A stretch of DNA of 64,000 nt from NCBI GenBank assembly GCA_017854795.1, contig JAFMHB010000013.1, forward strand, positions 1 to 64,000. The letters run 5' to 3'. Origin of the DNA: Candidatus Nanopelagicales bacterium (GTDB lineage: Bacteria; Actinomycetota; Actinomycetes; S36-B12). Under the pieces are notes generated by a model. The model saw only the letters and a program-made list of their open reading frames with translations. It was not told the DNA's origin and made no database searches. Every line of letters begins with the position of its first letter. Position 1 is the first letter of the stretch. Shown piece after piece: positions 53,761-64,000 of this stretch. The translations under genes and the position numbers were made by a program.

Positions 53761-55449
53761 TCAGTCAAGAACTGCCCCATGAGATGCCGATCCCACTAAC
53801 TTGGCGTATTTGGCTAGCACCCCCCGCTTGTATCGGTTGGGCATTGGCACAAATACGGCCCTCCGCCGCTCTAATTCTGCTGGATCAACGTGTAAATCCA
53901 GGGTGCGTGCCCCAAGATCAATTGAAATGCGATCCCCCTCCTCAACTAGTGCGATCGGGCCACCATCAACGGCCTCTGGTGTGACGTGTCCTACACAGAG
54001 TCCAGTCGTGCCTCCGGAGAACCGACCATCGGTGATGAGAAGGACCTCTTTGCCAAGGCCCGCCCCTTTGATTGCACCTGTGATCATCAGCATTTCCCGC
54101 ATTCCAGGGCCACCCTTGGGTCCCTCGTAACGGATGATGACAACATCGCCAGCTTTTATCGTTCCGTCTTCCAAGGCAGCCATAGCGCTTTGTTCCCGCT
54201 CGAAAACGCGGGCGTTACCGACAAATGTGTCAACCGGCACACCTGCGCTCTTCACAACGGCACCTTCAGGTGCGAGAGACCCACCCAAAATCGTGATTCC
54301 ACCCGATGTCGCAATCGCATTTTTTGAGGCGTAAAGAATATCCCCGTCGGGATCAGGAGGATTAATATCTTGAAGGTTCTCCGCCATCGTTTTACCGGTT
54401 ACCGTGAGGCAATCGCCATTAATCAACCCAGCATCCAGCAATGCGCGCAAGACCACAGGGACGCCACCGACCCGATCGACGTCACTCATTACATATCGAC
54501 CAAAGGGCTTTACATCAGCGAGCAACGGGACCTTAGAACCGATCCTGTGAAAATCGTGCATGCTCAGTTCGACTTCGGCCTCGTGAGCAATTGCCAGTAG
54601 ATGCAGTACCGCGTTGGTGGAACCGCCGAACGCCATGAGTATCGCAATGGCATTTTCCAGAGATTGACGGGTAATGATGTCTCTGGTCGTAATCCCTTGA
54701 CGGATCAACTCGACAACAGCTTCACCGGATTTATGGGCGAACCCATCGCGGCGACGATCAACCGCTGGCGGGGCAGCAGAACCTGGTAACGACATTCCCA
54801 TCGCTTCCGCGGCACTTGCCATTGTATTTGCGGTATACATTCCGCCACAGGCTCCTTCGCCCGGACAAATAGCGCGCTCTATTCGATCCACGTCTTCGCG
54901 CGACATTAAGCCGCGAGCACACGCCCCAACCGCTTCAAAGGCATCGATAATAGTGACATCTTTTTCGGTGCCGTCAGTTAGTTTCACAAATCCAGGCAGG
55001 ATCGAACCGGCATACACGAATACCGAGGCGACATCAATTCGGGCGGAAGCCATGAGCATCCCCGGTAGTGACTTGTCACAACCTGCGAATGTCACCATTC
55101 CATCCAAACGCTCAGCCTGCATGACTGCTTCAACCGAATCAGCGATGATTTCTCGGCTGACAAGTGAGAAATGCATTCCTTCATGGCCCATGGAAATTCC
55201 GTCGGACACCGAAATCGTTCCAAATTGCATGGGGAAGCCGCCAGCCTCGAAAACCCCGTTCTTTGCGGACTTGGCAAGTCGATCCAGTGAGAGGTTGCAT
55301 GGAGTAATTTCATTCCAACTTGAAGCAATTCCGATTTGGGGTTTTGTGAAATCATCGTCGCCCATACCGACAGCTCGTAACATTCCCCGGGCTGGAGCTC
55401 GTTCAAGTCCGTCGGTTACATCTCCGCTGCGCGGTTTCATATTTGTCAT
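53761..55449 (-). CDS. ilvD: Dihydroxy-acid dehydratase
   Basis: Third common step of valine and isoleucine synthesis. The 562-residue protein has the Fe-S cysteines in [20 protein letters not shown] and [17 protein letters not shown], and [14 protein letters not shown] at the C-terminus. It follows gatB by 8 nt and is thus joined to the gatCAB operon; ilvB has its own promoter 70 nt downstream. Confidence 0.97.
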   Translation of the reverse strand: MTNMKPRSGDVTDGLERAPARGMLRAVGMGDDDFTKPQIGIASSWNEITPCNLSLDRLAKSAKNGVFEAGGFPMQFGTISVSDGISMGHEGMHFSLVSREIIADSVEAVMQAERLDGMVTFAGCDKSLPGMLMASARIDVASVFVYAGSILPGFVKLTDGTEKDVTIIDAFEAVGACARGLMSREDVDRIERAICPGEGACGGMYTANTMASAAEAMGMSLPGSAAPPAVDRRRDGFAHKSGEAVVELIRQGITTRDIITRQSLENAIAILMAFGGSTNAVLHLLAIAHEAEVELSMHDFHRIGSKVPLLADVKPFGRYVMSDVDRVGGVPVVLRALLDAGLINGDCLTVTGKTMAENLQDINPPDPDGDILYASKNAIATSGGITILGGSLAPEGAVVKSAGVPVDTFVGNARVFEREQSAMAALEDGTIKAGDVVIIRYEGPKGGPGMREMLMITGAIKGAGLGKEVLLITDGRFSGGTTGLCVGHVTPEAVDGGPIALVEEGDRISIDLGARTLDLHVDPAELERRRAVFVPMPNRYKRGVLAKYAKLVGSASHGAVLD

Positions 55450-55457
55450 TTGGGCAC

Positions 55458-56957
55458 CTATTCCTTTACTCCAAGTTGCTCAAGTAAGAGAGTCCGCACC
55501 TTCGCTGCATCTGCTTGACCTTGAGTTGCCTTCATTACCGCGCCTACTATCGAACCTGCTGCTGCAATCTTTCCACCTTGAATTTTTTCCGCGATATCGG
55601 GTGAATCGGCCAAAGCTGCGGTGATCGCAGCAATGAGCGAAGCGTCGTCGCTAACGACCACGAGCCCGCGTTGGCTAACAATTTGCGAGACGCTACCTTC
55701 ACCAGCGAGTAAGCCCTCAAACACGGACCGCGCCATCTTGTCTGTCAAGTCACCCGCAGAAATCAATCCCTCAATCTCTGCGATATCGCTAGGAGAGACC
55801 GTGAGCTCCTCCAACTCACAGTTGCGTTCATTAGCAACCCTGGTTAGTTCACCCGTCCACCATTTACGGGCAGCAGCTGGTTGTACACCGGCATCGATTG
55901 ACGCCACAATGAGGTCAAGAGCCCCCGCATTCACCAGACTTTGCATGTCGAAATCGCTTATTCCCCAGTCAATTTGGAGTCGGGCACGGCGAACTGAGGG
56001 AATTTCTGGCAACGTGCCGCGCAACTCCTCAATCCACGCTTCACTCGGAGCGATGGGCACAAGATCGGGCTCAGGGAAGTACCGGTAATCCTCAGCCTGC
56101 TCCTTTGAACGACCCGATGTCGTATCTCCTGTCTCTTCATTGAAATGCCGAGTCTCTTGAATGATCCGCTCGCCAGAACGCAGCCGATCCGCCTGACGAA
56201 TCATTTCGGTGCGTACAGCACGCTCTACAGATCGAAGCGAGTTCACATTTTTCGTCTCTGTTCGAGTTCCCCACTCTTCACCCGGACGACTCAGTGACAC
56301 GTTTACATCACAGCGCAGCGATCCCTCTTCCATCCGAACGTCCGATACACCTAGTGCTCGCATTAGGTCGCGTAACTCAGCGACATAGGCCTTTGCCACT
56401 TCAGGCGCTAGATCACCTGTGCCAAGAATCGGCTTAGTGACAACTTCAATCAATGGAATACCGGCACGGTTGTAGTCAACGAGTGAATGTGTTGCGCCAT
56501 GAATACGCCCGGCACCACCCGCATGCAGCAATTTTCCGGTGTCCTCTTCCATATGCACTCGCTCAATTTCGACCCGGAAGACTTGAGGTCCATTCTCGGT
56601 CGCAACCGTGACGTCGAGATACCCATTGATGCACAAGGGTTCGTCGTATTGGGAGATTTGATAGTTTTTAGGCATATCAGGATAAAAATAATTCTTTCGA
56701 GCAAATCGACACCATGGGACAATCGAGCAATTCAAGGCAAGCCCCATGCGGATTGTGGACTCAACTGCAACCCGGTTAACAACGGGCATGCTTCCCGGCA
56801 TTCCCAGGCAAACTGGGCAGACAAAAGTGTTGGGCTCTCCACCAAATTGCGCTGAGCATGAGCAAAACATCTTTGAATTGGTGCCCAATTCAATATGAGT
56901 TTCCAACCCAATAATTGGATCGAATTCGGTGATTACCGCGTTGTATTCCGTTGTCAT
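55458..56957 (-). CDS. gatB: Asp-tRNA(Asn)/Glu-tRNA(Gln) amidotransferase subunit B
   Basis: tRNA-binding and kinase subunit of Gat[12 protein letters not shown], the zinc cysteines in MFCSCSA and [24 protein letters not shown] and the C-terminal YqeY-like tail domain (about 350-499) are present. I start at the ATG at 56957, which overlaps the gatA stop by 4 nt with GGAGG before it (499 residues); the frame is open 36 nt further. Confidence 0.97.
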   Translation of the reverse strand: MTTEYNAVITEFDPIIGLETHIELGTNSKMFCSCSAQFGGEPNTFVCPVCLGMPGSMPVVNRVAVESTIRMGLALNCSIVPWCRFARKNYFYPDMPKNYQISQYDEPLCINGYLDVTVATENGPQVFRVEIERVHMEEDTGKLLHAGGAGRIHGATHSLVDYNRAGIPLIEVVTKPILGTGDLAPEVAKAYVAELRDLMRALGVSDVRMEEGSLRCDVNVSLSRPGEEWGTRTETKNVNSLRSVERAVRTEMIRQADRLRSGERIIQETRHFNEETGDTTSGRSKEQAEDYRYFPEPDLVPIAPSEAWIEELRGTLPEIPSVRRARLQIDWGISDFDMQSLVNAGALDLIVASIDAGVQPAAARKWWTGELTRVANERNCELEELTVSPSDIAEIEGLISAGDLTDKMARSVFEGLLAGEGSVSQIVSQRGLVVVSDDASLIAAITAALADSPDIAEKIQGGKIAAAGSIVGAVMKATQGQADAAKVRTLLLEQLGVKE

Positions 56958-58447
56958 AATGATGGCGCCTCCGAAATCAACAGTCCGCCCCAACGATCAA
57001 CCAAGGCGCTCTCCAGTGCTGAACCAACTCGGTATAACAACGAGTCAGCCATCGCGGGAGCAATTATTTGCAGCCCAACAGGAAGCCCATCCTCTGGGGC
57101 GAGCCCAATCGGAAGCGACATGGCGCAATTGCCCGCAAGGTTCACGGGGATAGTGGCAATATCGTTCAAATACATGGCGAGTGGGTCGTCGAGCTTTTCG
57201 CCTATCTTAAAAGCCGTGGTCGGAGAGGTCGGGGACACGAGAACGTCAACTTCGGTGAATGCTGCCTCAAAGTCTCTCGTGATCAACGTACGAATTCGTT
57301 GTGCTTGGCCGTAGTAAGCGTCGTAGTACCCACTCGAGAGCGCGTATGTTCCCAACATGATGCGACGTTTAACTTCGGCCCCGAAGCCCTCTTCGCGTGT
57401 CGCACTCATCACCTGTTCAACGGAACGGTCATTTCCGTCATCGACTCGAATACCGAATCTCATTCCGTCAAAGCGGGCCAGATTGCTCGACGCTTCCGAG
57501 GGCAAGATCAGGTAGTACGCACCCAAAGCGTATTGAAAATGTGGGCACGAGACTTCAACTATTTCCGCTCCGAGTTCGGTCAGAATTTCCAGAGATTGTT
57601 TAAATCGTTGGAGAACTCCCGGCTGAAAACCTTCCCCCTGCAGTTCCTTGATAACCCCGACCTTCATGCCACGTATATCGGCACTGAGTGCCGCCGCCAC
57701 AAAGTCCGGCACGGGTGCATTGATCGAAGTGGAGTCACGTGGGTCATGACCGGCAATAACCGAGTGCAAGATGGCCGTATCCATCACGTCTCGTGCGCAC
57801 GGACCCGCTTGATCCAGAGAGGAGGCGAGTGCCACGATTCCGTAACGGGAAACTCCGCCATAGGTTGGCTTGACACCAACCGTTCCCGTCACCGCAGCAG
57901 GTTGCCGAATCGAGCCACCGGTATCAGTACCTATTGCGAGTGGCGCTTCAAAACTGGCAATCGCCGCCGCAGATCCACCGCCAGAACCCCCTGGGATCCG
58001 ATCCAAATCCCACGGGTTGTGAGTAGGGCCATATCCACTGTGTTCGGTTGATGAACCCATAGCAAATTCATCCATATTGGTCTTACCCAACGAAACAACA
58101 CCCGCGGCATGGAGCTTATTAACAATTGTTGCGCTATAGGGCGGCCGCCATCCACTGAGAATGCGAGAACCACACGTTGTCGGAACACCCTTTGTCGCTA
58201 CTAGATCTTTAAGGGCAATGGGGACACCTGCTAGCGGCGAAGACAGTTCACCTTTCGCAATCTGCTGGTCAACTTCACGGGCCCGCGCTATCGAAGCTTC
58301 CGGGTCGACATAGAGAAATGCATGAACCCGCTCATCAACTTGGGATATTCGATCAAGGTGCGCCCGAGTTACTTCTTCGCTCGAAACCTCTTTGCGAGCG
58401 ATCGCCCCAGCAAGTGTTGCTGCGCTTTGCCGGATCAGATCATTCAT
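56954..58447 (-). CDS. gatA: Asp-tRNA(Asn)/Glu-tRNA(Gln) amidotransferase subunit A
   Basis: Amidase subunit that releases ammonia from glutamine. The 497-residue protein has the Ser-cisSer-Lys triad: K80 (IALKD), S155 (GGSGGGSA) and S179 ([10 protein letters not shown]). Overlaps both gatC and gatB by 4 nt, so the three subunits are made from one coupled message. Confidence 0.97.
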   Translation of the reverse strand: MNDLIRQSAATLAGAIARKEVSSEEVTRAHLDRISQVDERVHAFLYVDPEASIARAREVDQQIAKGELSSPLAGVPIALKDLVATKGVPTTCGSRILSGWRPPYSATIVNKLHAAGVVSLGKTNMDEFAMGSSTEHSGYGPTHNPWDLDRIPGGSGGGSAAAIASFEAPLAIGTDTGGSIRQPAAVTGTVGVKPTYGGVSRYGIVALASSLDQAGPCARDVMDTAILHSVIAGHDPRDSTSINAPVPDFVAAALSADIRGMKVGVIKELQGEGFQPGVLQRFKQSLEILTELGAEIVEVSCPHFQYALGAYYLILPSEASSNLARFDGMRFGIRVDDGNDRSVEQVMSATREEGFGAEVKRRIMLGTYALSSGYYDAYYGQAQRIRTLITRDFEAAFTEVDVLVSPTSPTTAFKIGEKLDDPLAMYLNDIATIPVNLAGNCAMSLPIGLAPEDGLPVGLQIIAPAMADSLLYRVGSALESALVDRWGGLLISEAPSL

Positions 58448-58758
58448 GCGGATTCACCGAGAATTCTGGGGACCCTGAATCGATCATCTTCAAATGAAGG
58501 TGCTCCGGGCACAAAGTCCTCGTGAAGGAGTCCTGGAATAGCTATGTCTTCTCGATAAACATTTTCCAAGGGAATTGGGTGCGATGTGGGTGGGATGTCA
58601 GCTGCTGCAACTTCGCTAATCGAAGCAATAGCTCCCAGAATCTGTTCTAGTTGAAGCGTGTAATGCTCCACCTCAACATCCGTGAGTTCAAGTCTGGCGA
58701 GTTTGCCTAAGTGCACAACCAGGTTTTGATCGATCCCGTTTGCCGAAGTGTCCGTCAT
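58444..58758 (-). CDS. gatC: Asp-tRNA(Asn)/Glu-tRNA(Gln) amidotransferase subunit C
   Basis: Small (104 residues) belt-like subunit that holds GatA and GatB together. Family pattern: [20 protein letters not shown], then [27 protein letters not shown] and [17 protein letters not shown]. First gene of gatC-gatA-gatB-ilvD. Confidence 0.95.
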   Translation of the reverse strand: MTDTSANGIDQNLVVHLGKLARLELTDVEVEHYTLQLEQILGAIASISEVAAADIPPTSHPIPLENVYREDIAIPGLLHEDFVPGAPSFEDDRFRVPRILGESA

Positions 58759-58801
58759 GTCGTAAGTCTATTGAGCGCCATGGGTTCACTATCACGGTGC
58801 G

Positions 58802-60991
<2,190 letters not shown>

Positions 60992-61006
60992 TCACTCAAC
61001 AATGAC

Positions 61007-62002
61007 TCAATCACCCAAAAGCCGATCCTCGTCATTCAACAAATCTACAACTTCTCGCACCATAGCGATGGCAGACCGCGCCGCTCCCCAATCACGTGAA
61101 ACTGCAGATTGACGTGGCACCACAATCAAGGATCCCGCAGTCTCACTCAACGAAAACCCAAGGCTGGTGATCCGATGTGCAATGTCCAAAGCATTTTCTC
61201 GGGTTGTTAGCTCGGGTTTGATTGACCAGTAAGTCGTGCACTTTTGGTCAATCAATTCTCCAAGACAGCTACTCGCAGCAACATCAAAGTAGGTGTTCGC
61301 TCCTGCCTTCAGCAGGGGCTCAACAAAAAGTTCATTATCGAAACTCATGGCAATCCCAAACCCACTGTGCGAATTTCGAGCGAGCGTTATGAGTGGCTCC
61401 CAAAATTCCAGTATTCGCGCCCGATCAATATTGACATAACTGTTGAGTCCACTGGCCGTTGGAATTGTTCCTTCACATGCAGCAGCCGCAAGCGGCTCCT
61501 CAAGGACGACAGTAATTTGGGCATCGGGGAAAATCCGTTGAACTGCTCTGAGGTGCTCACGCACTGCTTCGGCTAAAACCAGCGATACTTCCGATACTGC
61601 ACCGAGATCACGAATTAGGCTTTCACCCGAGGCGCCTTCGACCTTGGCGCACCAACTGAGTGGGCCTACCACCGTGCAGGTGAATTGCCCAGAAAACCCC
61701 TGAGCATGCTCCTCGATTGCATCTTGATCCTGCCGCAGAAAATCATGGGCCCGTTGCATATCAATGCCAGGCATCCGAGAAATTTGCCAACCCGATGGAA
61801 TAACACTTGTCGAGAAATCACTACTGATTGCACTGAGCATTCCAGCGGTGCGTCCTACGGGGTCCGCGCCCGGTCCACGCTCTGGCAATATCGGCAGAAA
61901 GAGTGCATTGGAAAATTCACCCGCAACAACCTGCGCGGCTTCTTGCGCGGATATTCCCGGCAGAACTCCTAAAGCTGATGCCCTCGCATTAGACACGGTC
62001 AA
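61007..62002 (-). CDS. MetE-like (cobalamin-independent methionine synthase fold) protein without the zinc site
   Basis: 331 residues resembling the C-terminal barrel of MetE: LPILPERGPGADPVGRTAG, VVLEEPLAAAA (cf. LDEPAL) and a late GFG/FDNELF region where MetE has its HxC zinc ligands. Here that place reads HSGFGIAMS, with no cysteine, and no other HxC pair is seen, so methionine synthesis is unlikely. A homologue sits between ligA and mnmA in mycobacteria (Rv3015c). Function unknown. Overlaps the mnmA stop by 4 nt. Confidence 0.75.
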   Translation of the reverse strand: MTVSNARASALGVLPGISAQEAAQVVAGEFSNALFLPILPERGPGADPVGRTAGMLSAISSDFSTSVIPSGWQISRMPGIDMQRAHDFLRQDQDAIEEHAQGFSGQFTCTVVGPLSWCAKVEGASGESLIRDLGAVSEVSLVLAEAVREHLRAVQRIFPDAQITVVLEEPLAAAACEGTIPTASGLNSYVNIDRARILEFWEPLITLARNSHSGFGIAMSFDNELFVEPLLKAGANTYFDVAASSCLGELIDQKCTTYWSIKPELTTRENALDIAHRITSLGFSLSETAGSLIVVPRQSAVSRDWGAARSAIAMVREVVDLLNDEDRLLGD

Positions 62003-63111
62003 CTTCCATGCAGCAAACTCTTCTTACCGACTCGGTTGGTACTGGCGACCGTGGCTGAACCTAGAACTTTGGTACCAGAGTAAATGACCGCGGCCTGGCC
62101 CGGCGCCAATCCTCTGATTGGTTCATGAACATTAATGATCAACTCGCCGTCGTGAACATAGGCACTTGCCGGCACCGGTTCAGCGTGCGCTCGCACCTGA
62201 ACACTTACGTCAACGGCCACCTCCCCCAACGGAACTCCCGCCCAGATGGGATTGACAGCGCGAATGAAGTCAATGTCAAGGAGTTCTGGCGCTCCCACAA
62301 TCACCGTTCCACTTTCACGGTCAATATCTACTACATATCGAGGAGCCCCATCTTCGGCAGGAACGGTCAAATTGAGCCCCCTGCGTTGGCCGATGGTCAC
62401 CGTGAATGTCCCGCTGTGGCGACCAAGGACCTCACCCGTTGTTGCGTCTGTGATGTCCCCTGGCTGCTCCCCGAGTTTTCGCACCAGATATCCAGCCGTG
62501 TCTCCATCAGGAATGAAGCAAATGTCGTGGCTATCGGGCTTCTTGGCTGTGATCAGGCCTCGCTCGAGCGCTTCTTCCCTGATCCGAACCTTGGTATCCC
62601 CACCGAGTGGAAACAGTGAATGGGTCAATTGGGCCTGAGTCAAGACACCCAAGACGTAGGACTGATCCTTGAGCGGGTCAATTGCTCGATGAAGTTCGAC
62701 TCCGTCTGGCCCATGCTCTATTTGCGCGTAGTGCCCTGTAGCAACAGCATCGAAGCCAAGCGCGAGCGCTCGATCGAGCACGGCGCTGAACTTAATTTTT
62801 TCATTACAGCGCAAACATGGATTTGGTGTGCGTCCTTGGTCATATTCCTCGTGGAAATTGTCCATCACGCTCTCGGCAAATTCCGAGGAGAAATCCCATA
62901 CGTAGAAAGGAATTCCCAATTTGTCCGCGACACGGCGGGCATCTCGCGCGTCATCAAGAGTGCAACATCCTCGGCTTTTCCCGTTTGAATCCGTACGGGA
63001 CAGTGCTAGATGAATACCAACAACTTCATGGCCTTGATCGATCATTCGCGCGGTAGCTACAGAGGAATCAACTCCCCCACTCATTGCCGAGATCACTCGC
63101 ATCGCACTCAT
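61999..63111 (-). CDS. mnmA: tRNA-specific 2-thiouridylase MnmA
   Basis: Makes 2-thiouridine at U34 of Lys, Glu and Gln tRNAs. The 370-residue protein has the PP-loop SGGVDSS (11-17), C99 (NPCLRCN), ATGHYAQ and C198 (DICFIPDGD), the cysteine pair that transfers persulfide sulfur. Its ATG overlaps the cysteine desulfurase stop by 4 nt, so donor and user are coupled. The two tRNAs in the window have C34 and are not substrates. Confidence 0.97.
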   Translation of the reverse strand: MSAMRVISAMSGGVDSSVATARMIDQGHEVVGIHLALSRTDSNGKSRGCCTLDDARDARRVADKLGIPFYVWDFSSEFAESVMDNFHEEYDQGRTPNPCLRCNEKIKFSAVLDRALALGFDAVATGHYAQIEHGPDGVELHRAIDPLKDQSYVLGVLTQAQLTHSLFPLGGDTKVRIREEALERGLITAKKPDSHDICFIPDGDTAGYLVRKLGEQPGDITDATTGEVLGRHSGTFTVTIGQRRGLNLTVPAEDGAPRYVVDIDRESGTVIVGAPELLDIDFIRAVNPIWAGVPLGEVAVDVSVQVRAHAEPVPASAYVHDGELIINVHEPIRGLAPGQAAVIYSGTKVLGSATVASTNRVGKKSLLHGS

Positions 63112-64000
63112 GCTGACACTGACCCTGCACGATGTGCCCGTTCAACGACCCCGGGTAAAGCTTGAGCCAATTGATCAATACCTTCTTTGGAACTGTCGCG
63201 GCCCAGGCTAAAGCGAAGTGAAGCACGCGCAGTTTTTTCATCCACTCCCATGGACAGTAAGACATGGCTGGGTTCAGGGATGCCAGCAGTACACGCCGAA
63301 CCCGTTGAGCAATCAATACCCGCTGCGTCAAGAAGCATTAATAATGAGTCGCCTTCACAGCCCGGGAATGAGAAATGCGTGTTGTTCGGTAATCGTGCTT
63401 CACCGGGAATCGGGCCATTGAGTATTACCTCCGGCACCGCACTGGTTACCGCCGCGATCAGGTACTCCTGTAATTCCCCCAATCTGGCGGCATGCTCATC
63501 AAGGTCTGACACTGAGTGATGAATTGCGGCGGCGAATGCGGCAATTGAAGCAGGGTCAAATGTGCCAGAGCGAATCTCTCGTTCTTGGCCCCCACCATGA
63601 AGTACCGGCGTAAATTTGGCGAATGGATCAACAATGAGTGCACCAACTCCGACCGGTCCACCAATCTTGTGGCTACTGATTGTCACCGCGGTTGCCTCAA
63701 GTTCCTCCAGCCTCAAGGGAAGCTGACCTAGGGCTTGAACCGCATCAGTGTGAAATGGGACATCAAACTTCCTGCACAGTTCCGCGATCACGTGAACTGG
63801 CTGGATCGCACCGATTTCATTATTTGCCCACATGATGGAAACGAGCGCTACGTCTCCGCGCGTGAGCAGGCTTTCAATTTCGGTGACACTGACACGACCT
63901 TGCCCATCAGTATTCACGAATTCAACAACGGCACTTTCGTGTTCGCTCAGCCACACGACTGGATCCAGTACGGCGTGATGCTCAATAGCGCTGGTGACAA
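63108..64000 (-). CDS. iscS: Cysteine desulfurase, IscS/NifS family (partial, N-terminus outside window)
   Basis: PLP enzyme that takes sulfur from cysteine and passes it on as persulfide. About 297 C-terminal residues are visible. The frame is open to the window edge and begins TSAIEHHAVL, well inside the family fold. ISSHKIGGPVGVG holds the PLP lysine; STGSACTAG holds the active-site cysteine, in the short-loop context of group I/II enzymes. Overlap with mnmA points to tRNA thiolation; Fe-S cluster supply is also possible. Confidence 0.93.
   Translation of the reverse strand, partial: VTSAIEHHAVLDPVVWLSEHESAVVEFVNTDGQGRVSVTEIESLLTRGDVALVSIMWANNEIGAIQPVHVIAELCRKFDVPFHTDAVQALGQLPLRLEELEATAVTISSHKIGGPVGVGALIVDPFAKFTPVLHGGGQEREIRSGTFDPASIAAFAAAIHHSVSDLDEHAARLGELQEYLIAAVTSAVPEVILNGPIPGEARLPNNTHFSFPGCEGDSLLMLLDAAGIDCSTGSACTAGIPEPSHVLLSMGVDEKTARASLRFSLGRDSSKEGIDQLAQALPGVVERAHRAGSVSA

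Overview
The window is a 64 kb piece of an actinobacterial chromosome of middling GC content. Nearly every gene reads on the minus strand. From memory, the gene order closely follows the Mycobacterium tuberculosis stretch running from pyrH (Rv2883c) to the cysteine desulfurase (Rv3025c). Actinobacterial hallmarks are the rnc-rpmF-YceD-SepIVA-like-coaD run, DUF3515 beside ddl, an F420-pathway CofC/FbiD gene, HU with an alanine/lysine tail, FtsY with an N-terminal membrane anchor, and GatCAB with no GlnRS seen. I cannot name the genus. I see no IS element, prophage, CRISPR array or rRNA; the only RNA genes found are two tRNAs.

Layout. 1-2446: pyrH (cut by the window), tsf, rpsB. 2755-8741: an M23-like secreted protein, then xerC, dprA, comM, yraN, rnhB and a tandem pair of signal peptidase I genes. 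9330-13653: rplS, trmD, rimM, khpA, rpsP, ffh (translation and SRP). 13697-17682: glnD, glnB, amtB (nitrogen sensing). 17818-28919: ftsY, smc, mutM, rnc, rpmF, yceD, a DivIVA-like gene, coaD, rsmD, recG. 28921-32660: a FakA-like gene, rpmB (+), thiL, a lone RAM domain (+) and a DUF3515 lipoprotein (+). 32681-37491: ddl, a trans-sulfuration enzyme (+), gpsA, plsC, cofC/fbiD (+). 37544-53656: hup, leuD, leuC, tRNA-Glu, tRNA-Gln, gltX, an FAH-family gene, cimA, ilvE, leuB, leuA (+), serA, ilvC, ilvN, ilvB. 53761-64000: ilvD, gatB, gatA, gatC, ligA, a MetE-like gene, mnmA and a truncated cysteine desulfurase.

How the genes fit together. Almost the whole branched-chain amino acid pathway is here (ilvB/N/C/D/E, leuA/B/C/D, plus citramalate synthase as a threonine-independent entry to isoleucine). 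Two short leader peptides rich in the regulated amino acids lie in front of ilvB (Val-Val-Val-Ile) and leuA (Leu-Leu-Leu). gltX, tRNA-Gln and gatCAB together support the indirect route to Gln-tRNA(Gln). Cysteine desulfurase and mnmA overlap by 4 nt and form a sulfur relay for tRNA 2-thiolation.

I did not find a clearly new multi-gene system; this is conserved core genome. The most interesting signals are regulatory: the leaderless ilvB leader peptide and attenuator, the leuA leader peptide, a perfect 16-bp hairpin at the glnB/glnD junction, plsC and fbiD start codons that overlap each other in one CATG, repeats and hairpins in front of hup and rpsB, and a MetE-like protein without the zinc ligands of methionine synthase.
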